DNA of 64,000 nucleotides, taken from positions 62,001-126,000 of the forward strand of contig JACPYS010000022.1 in the NCBI GenBank assembly GCA_016195915.1, in the 5' to 3' direction. The stretch is from Betaproteobacteria bacterium. Its GTDB lineage: Bacteria; Pseudomonadota; Gammaproteobacteria; Burkholderiales; SG8-39. Shown one piece after another: positions 9,840 to 18,340 of this stretch. The notes under the pieces were generated by a model. The model did not search any database. It was not told the DNA's origin and saw nothing but the letters and a program-made list of their open reading frames with translations. The translations under genes were made by a program, and so were the position numbers. How positions within the stretch are numbered: the stretch's first letter is position 1; every line of letters begins with the position of its first letter.

Positions 9840-10022
9840 ATGCCAAGCGTGCCCCCGTATGATCTCAGAAGCGCGTTGTGCGGGTACTGCAGTAATCGAT
9901 CGAACGATGACATTGGGGAACTGCGGTGGTCAATACGATACGCAATGGCCTGCCAATCGGCACCGCTCGCCACGTGGTTGAGAAAGGCCAGCGTCACCAG
10001 ACTCGGCTATTACGAAAGTTGA
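9840..10022 (+). CDS. possible small protein upstream of the helicase module
   Basis: A 60-codon frame starts at an ATG preceded by GAGG (spacing about 8) and ends 10 nt before the start of the next gene. The product is compact, with a CGYC pair and several aromatic residues (PPYDLRS, RWSIRYAM). It could be a small first gene of the following module or a chance frame. I see no known motif. The rest of the roughly 270 bases between brxL and the 293-aa gene holds nothing else recognisable. Confidence 0.3.
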   Translation: MPSVPPYDLRSALCGYCSNRSNDDIGELRWSIRYAMACQSAPLATWLRKASVTRLGYYES

Positions 10023-10032
10023 GCGAGCGGCT

Positions 10033-10914
10033 GTGTTTTCGGTAGATATTGAAGGTACGGTAGAAGCGCTGCCCGTTAGGCAAGGGGACATCTTTATTTG
10101 GCGCGGACAGGAAACAAACGATCCATGGAAGCAATTTGGTATCGTGGTTACCGCGGACTGCGATATTGCGCAAAGCAAGACGCACAACTCCCTTTCGTAT
10201 GTTCCGCTTCTACCGCTGAGACACTATATCGAGGCATTTTGGGCAGTTCAACGGTTGAAGCGAACGATAGAGCAGCGAACGGGCGACGCAATCGCGCTTG
10301 TCCATAGACATCACGCCGTCGCGAATGCAAGTGCCAAACGGATTACCACGGAGGCCTTTCACCGTTGGATACGCTCGACGTCGGCGGATGAGATCTGCAA
10401 CGGTCTGGGAATTTCGGATGAAAAGGAGCGTCGGAAATTTTCCGAAAAGCACTACAAAATATTGAAAAAGCTAATTGATTACTTTGATGCGCCAAAAGCG
10501 ACTTCCGCGTTGAGCGTTCTCTGCGATGTCCGATTTCTCGGTAACGCGGACAAGCCGGAAAAGGTGGTTGAACAGGCAGTGGATGATTTGACGGATCGTC
10601 TGCCTCAAGACTGTTTTCTAATAAGCGGTATCCCAGAGCATCACGAAACTAAGGGCTTGGTCGCTATGTTGCGTTACGTCCGGGCAATGGATGAGGATGA
10701 CATTACGAGCTCGCTTGCCGTATTTCGCGATGGCACACCGCATGCTCTCCGGGTTTGCCGTTTGACGTCACCATTCAAATTTGCATTGATGCAGCAGTTT
10801 GCTCTCCTTTTTACTCGCGTAGGCCTTCCCGACTCACACGATGAACATCTTGAGCAGGTTGTGAAGCTAGTGTGCGATGAAATGCTAAGTGAAGTCACTA
10901 GGGGGTTGAAATGA
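10033..10914 (+). CDS. unknown 293-aa protein coupled to an SF1 helicase
   Basis: I do not recognise the family. The GTG at 10033 is the first plausible start after an in-frame stop at 9979-9981. The N-terminal part (QGDIFIWRGQ, FGIVVTADCDIAQSK) is a beta-rich segment with a conserved-looking TADCDIAQ motif. The rest is mixed helical, with DERKF-type charged stretches and no membrane segment. The stop overlaps the helicase ATG (ATGA), so the two products probably act together. The base composition is visibly AT-richer than in the BREX genes, as expected for accessory DNA acquired separately. A defence role is inferred only from position and partner. Confidence 0.6.
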   Translation: MFSVDIEGTVEALPVRQGDIFIWRGQETNDPWKQFGIVVTADCDIAQSKTHNSLSYVPLLPLRHYIEAFWAVQRLKRTIEQRTGDAIALVHRHHAVANASAKRITTEAFHRWIRSTSADEICNGLGISDEKERRKFSEKHYKILKKLIDYFDAPKATSALSVLCDVRFLGNADKPEKVVEQAVDDLTDRLPQDCFLISGIPEHHETKGLVAMLRYVRAMDEDDITSSLAVFRDGTPHALRVCRLTSPFKFALMQQFALLFTRVGLPDSHDEHLEQVVKLVCDEMLSEVTRGLK

Positions 10915-13166
10915 CCAAGGCGCTCGTGCTCGATGAAGTGGCGATCACATATCTTCAGTCAACGGACAGCCTTAGCCACGAATGGCTCGATGCCTTTGGA
11001 AACAATGAACACATCGGGCGTTTACGCCGAATTACTATAGGAGAATCAGTCTACGTTCTCAGTAATCGCGCGACATCGAAATCTAGACTCGCAGTATTTT
11101 GCGTCGATGAGCATGGACTATTCGCCAATCTCGTCAAGCCGGAGTTTCGAATTGAGGCATTCAGGCGCGCGCTCCGCGGTTGTTTGCGGATATTTGATCC
11201 TGCGATTGCTATCCCAGGTCCCTGGAAGCCGTATCACAAACATGGTGCCTACTTTTCGTTTCAATCAAATACATATGGCACCGGTGTCTCCGCGCGAGTC
11301 CATATTGATCACCGCGGGAAACACTCAAAGCATGTGTTTGTCTATTACGTGGGTGAATCAGATCCAATCAAGGAGGATCCGGACTATGCCTATTCGGTCT
11401 TCGAGAGGGCGATCGGCAGATACGAGGAGGCGCTATCGTCGAAACCAGACATCGTCGAGAAAGCTATCGAACCGGAACGACACGTCCTTGCATTGAGCGG
11501 ACACATTGAGGATGAGATCACCCAAGGTTTGTCCGTCGAGCAATGGTACAAGACTAAGTTGACAGCACCGCAGCGCCGTTTTGTAGATTCACCGTTAGAG
11601 CACTCGGTTCGCTTGCAGGGCGCTGCGGGTACAGGGAAAACCCTGGCGATGATAGTCAAGTGCCTCAGAATTCTCCACGATGCAATGAAAACCCAGCGAA
11701 CACTCCGCGTGGCCTACCTGACTCATAGTCTCGCAACGGCCGATCTCGTGCGGAATATTGTTTCTTCGATCGATGATCAAGGCGTCCTGTTTCTCGGTAA
11801 CGAGAGTATTGGAATGACAATTACAACTCTCCAAAGCCTTGCGACAAACGCGCTCGCATTTGACTTGGGAGGATTAGAAGTCCTCTCCCATGACGGTCTT
11901 GAAGGACGCAAAATGCAGATTGAGTTGATCCAATCATTGCTGGAAGACTATCGGAACAGTGATTGGATCGCCATGAAAGCCCAGTGCTCAGAGACGTTTC
12001 AAAGATATGTTGAAGAAGAGAAAGGGTCTCCGGCAAAACTATATTTTGTCTGCCAGCTGATGAACGAGTTCGCATGCGTTCTTGATGCAGAAGGTGTGCG
12101 CGACAATCCGGATAAGCGGGCAGTGTATCTGAGAGAAACGCGTCTGAAGTGGATGATGAGGCTAGATACTGAATCTGAGCGCCAGGTTGTATTGGATTTG
12201 TACTCGTCGTTTCGCAAGCTACTCCGAGAAATGCGAACGATTGGTGTAGATCAGATAATTTCTGATTACGCTCGATATCTTGACGGCTTTCAATGGGATG
12301 CGGTTCGCCAAGACAGAGGGTATGACCATCTATTTGTTGATGAACTGCACTTGTTTAATCGACAGGAGCGAATGCTATTCCATCAACTCATGGGAGATCC
12401 AAAGCGCCTTCCTGGTATCTTCATGGCGTACGATGTTAAGCAGTCGCCGCGCGATACCTTTTTGGGAGTCTCCGCCGGTGGTGCAGAGAAGTACAACTTC
12501 TGGAGAGAGGCGAAGCTAGGAAAGATCGAGAAAATTGAGCTGCAGGATGTCTTCAGATATACGCCACAAATTACTGCGTTCCTTCGGGCTGTAGACCAAA
12601 GCTTTCCAACACTCGGCCTCGATGAGGACTGGCCTTCATACTCAGGCATATCGCGTATAGAGGATGGGCGGGTACCAGTAGCTTGTGAGGTGAAAGATGA
12701 GCTCGTGATGTACGACGTAGTATTTCGGCGAGCGGCAGAGTCTGCGCGAGTTCTAAAGAAAGGGCGGCGAGTCGCTATCTTATGTTGTAACTACGAGCTA
12801 TTTGAGCGATACGCGATTGAAGGAACGCATAAGGATCGATTGATCGCGATCAAGTCACGAGAACAACTTACCGAACTGTCATTTGCGGGACGGAGATTCG
12901 TTCTTAGCATGCCGGAGTTTGTCGCGGGACTTCAGTTCGATACGGTATTTCTAATTGATGTGAACAATGGGGAGATCCCTGAAGGGGCAGGTGTTGGCGC
13001 TGTACGGCAGTTTGTTTCCCAGATCTATCTGGGTGCAAGCCGAGCGGAACGTAACCTGGAAATCTATGCTTCGGCGCAACGCGGCGGATTGTCGCGGCAG
13101 CTTGATCATGCACTACGTGAACCATTGCCAGCGCTCAAGAGAATGTCGATTGCCGAACTCAAATGA
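10911..13166 (+). CDS. SF1 (UvrD/DUF2075-like) helicase, putative defence gene
   Basis: This 751-aa protein has helicase motifs: Walker A GAAGTGKT at residues 237-244, motif Ia-like RVAYLTHSLA, Walker B-like LFVDELHLF (D477-E478), a motif III-like FMAYDVKQSPRD, and C-terminal LGASRAERNLEIYAS, which matches motif VI of SF1 enzymes. Residues 1-230 form an additional domain unlike UvrD, with RVHIDHRGKHSKHVFVYYV near residues 125-145. The start overlaps the previous gene by ATGA. UvrD-like helicases paired with an unknown partner occur in many phage-defence systems, but this pair matches none that I can name. The final ~40 codons end cleanly at TGA, with no obvious terminator in the 120 bases before the next gene. 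Confidence 0.75.
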   Translation: MTKALVLDEVAITYLQSTDSLSHEWLDAFGNNEHIGRLRRITIGESVYVLSNRATSKSRLAVFCVDEHGLFANLVKPEFRIEAFRRALRGCLRIFDPAIAIPGPWKPYHKHGAYFSFQSNTYGTGVSARVHIDHRGKHSKHVFVYYVGESDPIKEDPDYAYSVFERAIGRYEEALSSKPDIVEKAIEPERHVLALSGHIEDEITQGLSVEQWYKTKLTAPQRRFVDSPLEHSVRLQGAAGTGKTLAMIVKCLRILHDAMKTQRTLRVAYLTHSLATADLVRNIVSSIDDQGVLFLGNESIGMTITTLQSLATNALAFDLGGLEVLSHDGLEGRKMQIELIQSLLEDYRNSDWIAMKAQCSETFQRYVEEEKGSPAKLYFVCQLMNEFACVLDAEGVRDNPDKRAVYLRETRLKWMMRLDTESERQVVLDLYSSFRKLLREMRTIGVDQIISDYARYLDGFQWDAVRQDRGYDHLFVDELHLFNRQERMLFHQLMGDPKRLPGIFMAYDVKQSPRDTFLGVSAGGAEKYNFWREAKLGKIEKIELQDVFRYTPQITAFLRAVDQSFPTLGLDEDWPSYSGISRIEDGRVPVACEVKDELVMYDVVFRRAAESARVLKKGRRVAILCCNYELFERYAIEGTHKDRLIAIKSREQLTELSFAGRRFVLSMPEFVAGLQFDTVFLIDVNNGEIPEGAGVGAVRQFVSQIYLGASRAERNLEIYASAQRGGLSRQLDHALREPLPALKRMSIAELK

Positions 13167-13288
13167 GACCAAGAAGCTAAATGACTTAGGGCGACGTGTC
13201 GTCGATGCGCTGCAATGAGAATAGATCGCCAAGATACACTTCTGCCGTAGCGCTGACACAAACGCGTCGGCCATGATACGGCAGACGT

Positions 13289-14761
13289 TCAGGTTGCTAG
13301 AGCGGGGATCGTAAGCCGAACGTGCACCGCATGGTCGGCCGCGACTTCGAGTTCGAGGTCCCCACCGTGGGCCCGCGCAAGTTCGCGCGACAGGCTGAGA
13401 CCTAGGCCGACTCCATCCACCCGCCGGCCGTGCGCACGGTCGGCGCGATAGAAGCGCTCGAACAGCCGTCCGCGGTCTTCCTCGCCGATGCCGGCGGAGG
13501 CGTTGGAGACGACGACGGTCGCGAACTCCGGAGAGCGCACGCCTGCGATCCGGATCCAGCCACCGTCGACGTTGTACTTGATCGCGTTACTCACCAGGTT
13601 GTGCAGGATCTGCGTGAGCAGATTCTCGTCGGCCTTGACGGTGATGCCCGGCGCTATCTCTTCGTGGACCCGCAGGGCCGGCGCAAGCATCCGTGTGTCT
13701 TCGGCGAGATCCAAAAGCGCGCCCGACAGGTCGAACGGCGCGAGTTGCGGGCGAAGCTGTGCGGCATCGGCCTGTGACAACAGCAGCAATTTTCGCGAAA
13801 TCGCCGACAGGCGCCGCACTTCGTCGAGGATGCCGCTCAGAACGCCCTGGATGCGCGAGCCCGCGTCGGCGTGGTTGATCTCGCGCTCGAGTTCGCCCTG
13901 CAGGATTGCAAGCGGCGTTTTCAGCTCGTGCGCGGCATCCGCGGAGAACCTCGAAGCCTGCTTGAAGCTCTTTTCGAGCCGCCCGAGCATGGCGTTGAAC
14001 GCGAGGGTGAGTTCCTCGAACTCGCGGTCCTGCTCGCGCGTGGTCACCCGTTGGTCGAGCCCCGCCGCCGTTACCCCGCGTATCGAGGCGTTCAGGCGCT
14101 GCACCGGATTGAGCGCTCGCGCCGCGACGATCCAGGCCCCCAGTCCGATCAGCGCGAGCGCGAGCGGAACTGCGAGCAGGAACGCGTTGCGCAGCGCGGC
14201 CATTTCGGCGTCGACGCCTGCCAGGCTCATCGCGACCGCGACCCGCGAGATCGGCGTCACCGAGAGCCCTGCGCGCCAGCCCAGGCCGCCGGCGCGGAAC
14301 GAGGATACCGCGACGGACGGCTGAAATGGCCTGAGCGCGATGTCCGGCCTGACCTCCCACGACGAGGCCGCCGGCGGTGGCAGCAGGCGCGGGTCGTAAC
14401 GGTGCGCCATCGTGCCCGAAGCGGACAAAGGCGGCCACGGAAGCTGATTTTCGTCGGTGCCGGCCGGCCAGTGCGCGGAGCGATAAATGGTCGCGCCATC
14501 GGCATCCCCGACGAGCAACAGCACCTCGCCCGGTTCGCGCGCACCCAGCGTGCGGGCGAGCACGACTTCGAACTGCCGCCAGCCTGCCGGCGGCAGGCGG
14601 CGGCGGGATTCGCGCTCGGCGTGCGCTGCCACGTCGGCCTCGAGCTGTCTTACGCGGATGTCCCGCACGAACCACCACGTGAGCGCGGCGAAGCCGGCCA
14701 GCGCGCAGCCGGCGAGGAGCGCCGAGAGTAGCGCGATGCGCAGCCTGAACGACAGCTTCAC
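13289..14761 (-). CDS. two-component sensor histidine kinase
   Basis: The kinase is 490 aa when started at the GTG at 14761, which overlaps the stop of the response-regulator gene by GTGA. The longer upstream frame is shadow. Order: transmembrane segment at residues 8-31, a periplasmic domain to ~190, a second membrane segment at ~193-216, HAMP, and HisKA with the phospho-acceptor H278 in DAAHELKTPLA. The ATPase domain follows with NLVSNAIKYN, GEEDRGRLFERFYR and GVGLGLSLSREL. The architecture resembles QseC/CusS-type kinases that pair with OmpR-class regulators. The signal is unknown. The periplasmic domain has no Cys or His cluster that would point to a metal. Confidence 0.9.
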   Translation of the reverse strand: MKLSFRLRIALLSALLAGCALAGFAALTWWFVRDIRVRQLEADVAAHAERESRRRLPPAGWRQFEVVLARTLGAREPGEVLLLVGDADGATIYRSAHWPAGTDENQLPWPPLSASGTMAHRYDPRLLPPPAASSWEVRPDIALRPFQPSVAVSSFRAGGLGWRAGLSVTPISRVAVAMSLAGVDAEMAALRNAFLLAVPLALALIGLGAWIVAARALNPVQRLNASIRGVTAAGLDQRVTTREQDREFEELTLAFNAMLGRLEKSFKQASRFSADAAHELKTPLAILQGELEREINHADAGSRIQGVLSGILDEVRRLSAISRKLLLLSQADAAQLRPQLAPFDLSGALLDLAEDTRMLAPALRVHEEIAPGITVKADENLLTQILHNLVSNAIKYNVDGGWIRIAGVRSPEFATVVVSNASAGIGEEDRGRLFERFYRADRAHGRRVDGVGLGLSLSRELARAHGGDLELEVAADHAVHVRLTIPALAT

Positions 14762-15450
14762 GCGGAGCCCGCGTCGAGCTTGCGGAAGCGGTAGCCGACC
14801 CCGCGCACGCTCTCGATCGGCGATGTGGCTTCGGCTGCGATCGAGGCGATCTTCTTGCGGATGCGCTGAATGCAGACGTCCACCACGTTGGTGCTCGGGT
14901 CGAAGTCGTAGCCCCATACGTGTTCGAGGATCTGCGTGCGCGTGAACACCCGGCCCGGCGAGCGCATCAGGTACTCGATCAGGTTGAATTCGCGGCCGGT
15001 CAGGTCCACGGTCTGATCGAACCAGGTGACTTCCCGCGAGATCCGGTCGAGCCGCAGATTTCCGACCGCGAGCATGTTTTGCCGCTCGCCCGAAACGCGT
15101 CGCGCGAGCGCGTGCAGCCGCGCGATGAGTTCCTCGACGAAGAACGGCTTGGCGAGGTAATCGTCGGCGCCGAGGCTAAGGCCTTCGATACGGTCCTCGA
15201 GCTCGTTGCGCGCGGTCAGCAGGATGACCGGAGTTTCGATTCCCGCCTTGCGCAGCCCTTTGAGCACGGACAGCCCGTCGCGCCCCGGCAACATGATGTC
15301 GAGCACGATTGCGTCGTAACCGCCGCGGCCGGCGCGCTCGAACCCTTCGGTGCCGTTGGCACAGTGCTCCACCGCGAACCCCTGCTCGCGCAGCCCCGCG
15401 CACACGAAATCGGAGATCTTCGCCTCGTCCTCGACCAGCAGCACCTTCAT
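14758..15450 (-). CDS. OmpR/PhoB-family response regulator
   Basis: This 230-aa regulator has a receiver domain (acidic pocket VEDEA, phosphorylation site D51 in IVLDIMLPGRDG, and LAKPF) and a winged-helix effector with DLTGREFNLIEYLM and VFTRTQILEHVWGYDFDPSTNVVDV. It is most like the CusR/CopR/QseB branch. It precedes and overlaps the kinase gene and diverges from the PqqD/ATP-grasp/PLP/urea-transporter operon. An 18-bp perfect palindrome in the 153-base gap is a good candidate binding site, so it may control that operon as well as itself. Confidence 0.92.
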   Translation of the reverse strand: MKVLLVEDEAKISDFVCAGLREQGFAVEHCANGTEGFERAGRGGYDAIVLDIMLPGRDGLSVLKGLRKAGIETPVILLTARNELEDRIEGLSLGADDYLAKPFFVEELIARLHALARRVSGERQNMLAVGNLRLDRISREVTWFDQTVDLTGREFNLIEYLMRSPGRVFTRTQILEHVWGYDFDPSTNVVDVCIQRIRKKIASIAAEATSPIESVRGVGYRFRKLDAGSA

Positions 15451-15513
15451 ACCGGATGTCCCCCGCAGGGCAACGCGCTACGGAGCACCATAGCCCGCCG
15501 GCCGCCCGCCGGC

Positions 15514-15531
15514 CATTACAGAACTGTAATG
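15514..15531. promoter_or_regulatory. palindromic operator between the two-component genes and the PqqD operon
   Basis: CATTACAG-AA-CTGTAATG is a perfect 8-bp inverted repeat with a 2-bp spacer. It lies 64 bases before the response-regulator start and 73 bases before the PqqD-like start. Inverted TTACA/TGTAA-type arms are typical of CusR/CopR-class regulators. Assignment to the adjacent regulator is inference from position. Confidence 0.6.
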
Positions 15532-15603
15532 CAGGGCCGTGGATTGGCGTCATCGATCAGGCGCATCATGGGCGCCATGGCATCCGGTGACGTGGAGGCA
15601 GGC

Positions 15604-15867
15604 ATGAACGACAGGGCGAGGGTGTTCCCCGATCCGGAAACGGTCGGCCGGCTGGCGCTGAGTGACAGCGGCTTCGTGTTCGATCCCGTGACAGGCCGCA
15701 GCTACAGCGTGAACGGCTCCGGGCTCGCGATCCTTCGCCTGTTGCAGAAGCCGACCGGTCTCGCCGAGGTGGTCGAGGCCCTGGGGCAGAAATTCGAGAG
15801 CGAACCCGCCGTCCTCGAGCGCGACGTGATCGAATTTGCCGGATTGCTGAGGAGCGAAATCAAATGA
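15604..15867 (+). CDS. PqqD-like small protein (peptide-binding RRE-type fold)
   Basis: This 87-aa protein resembles the PqqD family: a strand-rich N-terminus (GFVFDPVTGRSYSVNGSG), then a helical part ending ERDVIEFAGLL, the usual ending of PqqD-like wHTH peptide chaperones. The ATG at 15604 is chosen because GGAGG lies 5 nt upstream; two earlier in-frame ATGs (15568, 15577) lack one. PqqD proteins bind substrate peptides or carrier proteins for a modifying enzyme. The start of the ATP-grasp gene overlaps its stop (ATGA), so that enzyme is the likely partner. No precursor peptide gene is evident in the region. Confidence 0.65.
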   Translation: MNDRARVFPDPETVGRLALSDSGFVFDPVTGRSYSVNGSGLAILRLLQKPTGLAEVVEALGQKFESEPAVLERDVIEFAGLLRSEIK

Positions 15868-16949
15868 TGGCCGAACCGCGCCTGACGATCGCCGTGACCG
15901 GCATGAACGCCCTGCCCGAGAACCCGGGCCCCGGCCTCGCGGTCGCCCGCTGCCTGCGAGAAGCCTACGGGCCGCGCATCCGGCTCGTAGGCCTCGGCTA
16001 CGACGCGCTCGACCCCGGCCTGTATCTGAGTGAATACTGCGACTCCGCTCACATGCTGGGTTATCCGAGCGAAGGGAGCGAGGTGCTGCTCGAGCGGCTC
16101 GCCGGGATCCACGCCGACAAGCACATCGACCTGCTGATCCCTTGCCTCGACTCCGAACTGCCGCAAATGGTCAGCACTGCACCGCGGCTGGCCGCGATGG
16201 GCATCCGCACGTTCCTGCCCGACGCTCAGGCCCTCGCTCGCCGTTCAAAGGACCGCCTTTCCGAGCTGTGCGAGGCTGCGGGCGTGGCCTGCCCCGAAAT
16301 CAAGCCGGTCACGAGCGCGAACTTCTTCCGTACCTGCCAGGCCGACGGCTGGAGCTTTCCGATGGTGGTGAAGGGCCCGTTCTACGACGCGCGCATCGTG
16401 CGCAGTGCCGAGGAGGGCGCCGCAGCGTTCCGGTCGATCGCCGCGGAGTGGGGACTGCCCGTGCTCGCGCAGCGCTTCGTCGCCGGCGAGGAGTACAACC
16501 TGACCGGAGTCGCCGACAACAACGGGATACTGCTCGGCGAGGTGATGATGAAAAAGCGCGCACTGACTGCGAAGGGCAAGGCCTGGGCCGGCATAGCGAT
16601 TTTTGACGAGAACCTCGCCGACGCCGCGCGGCGGCTCGTCGCGGCACTTCACTGGAAGGGCCCGCTCGAGGTCGAGATGATGCGGGACGCCGGGGGCAGT
16701 TATCACCTGATCGAAATCAACCCGCGCTTTCCGTCCTGGATCTACCTGTCTCAGGGCGTCGGGCGCAACCTGCCCGCATTGCTCACCGAGCTCGCGCTCG
16801 GCCGGCCGGCACCGGCGCTGCCCGCGCCGCGGCCTGGCACGATGTTCATACGCTATGCGCTCGAGACGATCGTCCCGCTATGCGATTTCGAAACCATGAT
16901 GATGGACGGCTGTCTTGCACGCCGCCTCGAAACCCAAGGAGTCCGCTGA
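15864..16949 (+). CDS. ATP-grasp ligase-like enzyme
   Basis: This 361-aa protein shows an ATP-grasp fold. It has a Rossmann-like N-terminal part (TIAVTGMNALPENPG, LLIPCLDSELP), an ATP-binding Lys in FPMVVKGPF, QRFVAGEEYNLTGV, and the metal-binding pair LEVEMM / LIEINPRFP near the end of the domain. It resembles the carbamoyl-phosphate-synthase/PylC-like branch of carboxylate-amine ligases. Its start overlaps the PqqD-like gene and its stop overlaps the ATG of the PLP enzyme by one base. A role in joining an amino acid to a carrier, peptide or second amino acid is inferred from the family. The substrate is unknown. Confidence 0.8.
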   Translation: MMAEPRLTIAVTGMNALPENPGPGLAVARCLREAYGPRIRLVGLGYDALDPGLYLSEYCDSAHMLGYPSEGSEVLLERLAGIHADKHIDLLIPCLDSELPQMVSTAPRLAAMGIRTFLPDAQALARRSKDRLSELCEAAGVACPEIKPVTSANFFRTCQADGWSFPMVVKGPFYDARIVRSAEEGAAAFRSIAAEWGLPVLAQRFVAGEEYNLTGVADNNGILLGEVMMKKRALTAKGKAWAGIAIFDENLADAARRLVAALHWKGPLEVEMMRDAGGSYHLIEINPRFPSWIYLSQGVGRNLPALLTELALGRPAPALPAPRPGTMFIRYALETIVPLCDFETMMMDGCLARRLETQGVR

Positions 16950-18340
16950 TGGGCGACCGGCTTCCCTGGACGAAACCCGTCCTCACCCCGCACCGCATGG
17001 GCGGTTTGAACAAGTTCGGCGACCTGCGCACGCAGGTTCACCAGTCCGACATCGATGGCGTCGAGATCGCGCCGCTGCTGGAACAGTACGGCTCGCCGCT
17101 GTTCATCGTGTCCGCGAAGACCCTGCGCGAGAATGTGCGCCGCCTCAAGCGCGCGTTCGCCACGCGCTGGCCGCGCGTGCGCCACGGCTGGTCGTACAAG
17201 ACCAACTACCTCGGCGCGGTCTGCAACGTGCTGCACCAGGAGGGCTCATGGGCGGAGGTCGTCTCGGGCTTCGAGTACCAAAAGGCGCGCGCGCTCGGCG
17301 TGCCCGGCTCGCGCATCCTATTCAACGGCCCGTGGAAGCCGAACGAGGTGCTGCAGCAGGCGATCGAGGAGGGTGCGACGATCCACATCGACCACCTCGA
17401 CGAGCTCTACGCGATCGAGAATGGCGCGCGCAAACTCGGGCGCGAGAGCGTGCCGGTCGGAATCCGGCTTAACTTCGACACCGGGTATACCGATGCCTGG
17501 AGCCGCTTCGGCTTCAACATCGAGTCCGGCGCCGCACGCGACGCGGTACAGCGCATCGCGGCGAGCAAGTGGCTCAAGCTCACGGGGCTGCACAGCCACA
17601 TCGGCACGTTCGTGCTCGAGCTCCGCGCCTATGCGGCGCAGGCGAAGATCATGGCCGCTTTCATGGACGCGACCGAGCGCGAGACCGGCTGCACGATCGA
17701 GTACCTCGACATCGGCGGCGGGTTCGCGTCGCGCAATGCCCTCCAGGGCGTGTACCTTCCGCCCGAGCAGATGGTGCCGAGCTTCGAACAGTACGCCGAG
17801 GTGATCACCGATACGCTGCTCGAAGCCACGCGTGGCCGCGTCGCCTCCGGCAAGCCGCTCCCCGTGCTGGTGCTCGAGACCGGGCGCGCGGTCGTCGATG
17901 ACGCCGAGATCCTGGTGACGAGCGTGGTCGGCAACAAGCGCCTTCCCGACGGGCGGCGCGCCGCGATCCTCGATGCCGGCGTCAACCTGCTGTTCACGGC
18001 GTACTGGTACAACCACGAAGTCAGGCCGCTGCGGCCGCTCGAGGGCATCGCCGAGGAAACCGTGCTCTACGGGCCGTTGTGCATGAACATCGACGTCGTG
18101 CGCGCTTCGGTGATGCTGCCGCCGCTCAATATCGGCGAGCCGCTCGCGATCCGTCCTGCCGGCGCCTACAACAATACGCAGTGGCAGCAGTTCATCCAGT
18201 ACCGTCCCGCGATCGTGATGGTCACGGCAGAGGGCCGCGTCGAGCTGATCCGCGCCGCCGAGCAACTCGAGACCATCAACGCGCTGGAGCGCGTACCGGA
18301 GTCGATCTCGCAGCCGTTCCCGCAGGGCTTGCCGGAATGA
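16949..18340 (+). CDS. fold-type III PLP decarboxylase-like enzyme (DAP/ornithine decarboxylase family)
   Basis: This protein is 463 aa from the ATG at 16949, which has AAGGAG about 8 nt upstream and overlaps the previous stop. The family pattern is clear: the PLP lysine in HGWSYKTNYLGAV, the HSHIG strand in GLHSHIGTF, the phosphate loop DIGGGFAS, an ETGR segment where LysA-like enzymes have EPGR, and a catalytic-Cys-like YGPLCMNIDVV. It resembles diaminopimelate/arginine/ornithine decarboxylases but has deviations (SYKTN rather than YAxKAN, ETGR for EPGR), so the substrate is open. Sitting between an ATP-grasp gene and a membrane fusion, it is unlikely to be the housekeeping lysA. Confidence 0.8.
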   Translation: MGDRLPWTKPVLTPHRMGGLNKFGDLRTQVHQSDIDGVEIAPLLEQYGSPLFIVSAKTLRENVRRLKRAFATRWPRVRHGWSYKTNYLGAVCNVLHQEGSWAEVVSGFEYQKARALGVPGSRILFNGPWKPNEVLQQAIEEGATIHIDHLDELYAIENGARKLGRESVPVGIRLNFDTGYTDAWSRFGFNIESGAARDAVQRIAASKWLKLTGLHSHIGTFVLELRAYAAQAKIMAAFMDATERETGCTIEYLDIGGGFASRNALQGVYLPPEQMVPSFEQYAEVITDTLLEATRGRVASGKPLPVLVLETGRAVVDDAEILVTSVVGNKRLPDGRRAAILDAGVNLLFTAYWYNHEVRPLRPLEGIAEETVLYGPLCMNIDVVRASVMLPPLNIGEPLAIRPAGAYNNTQWQQFIQYRPAIVMVTAEGRVELIRAAEQLETINALERVPESISQPFPQGLPE

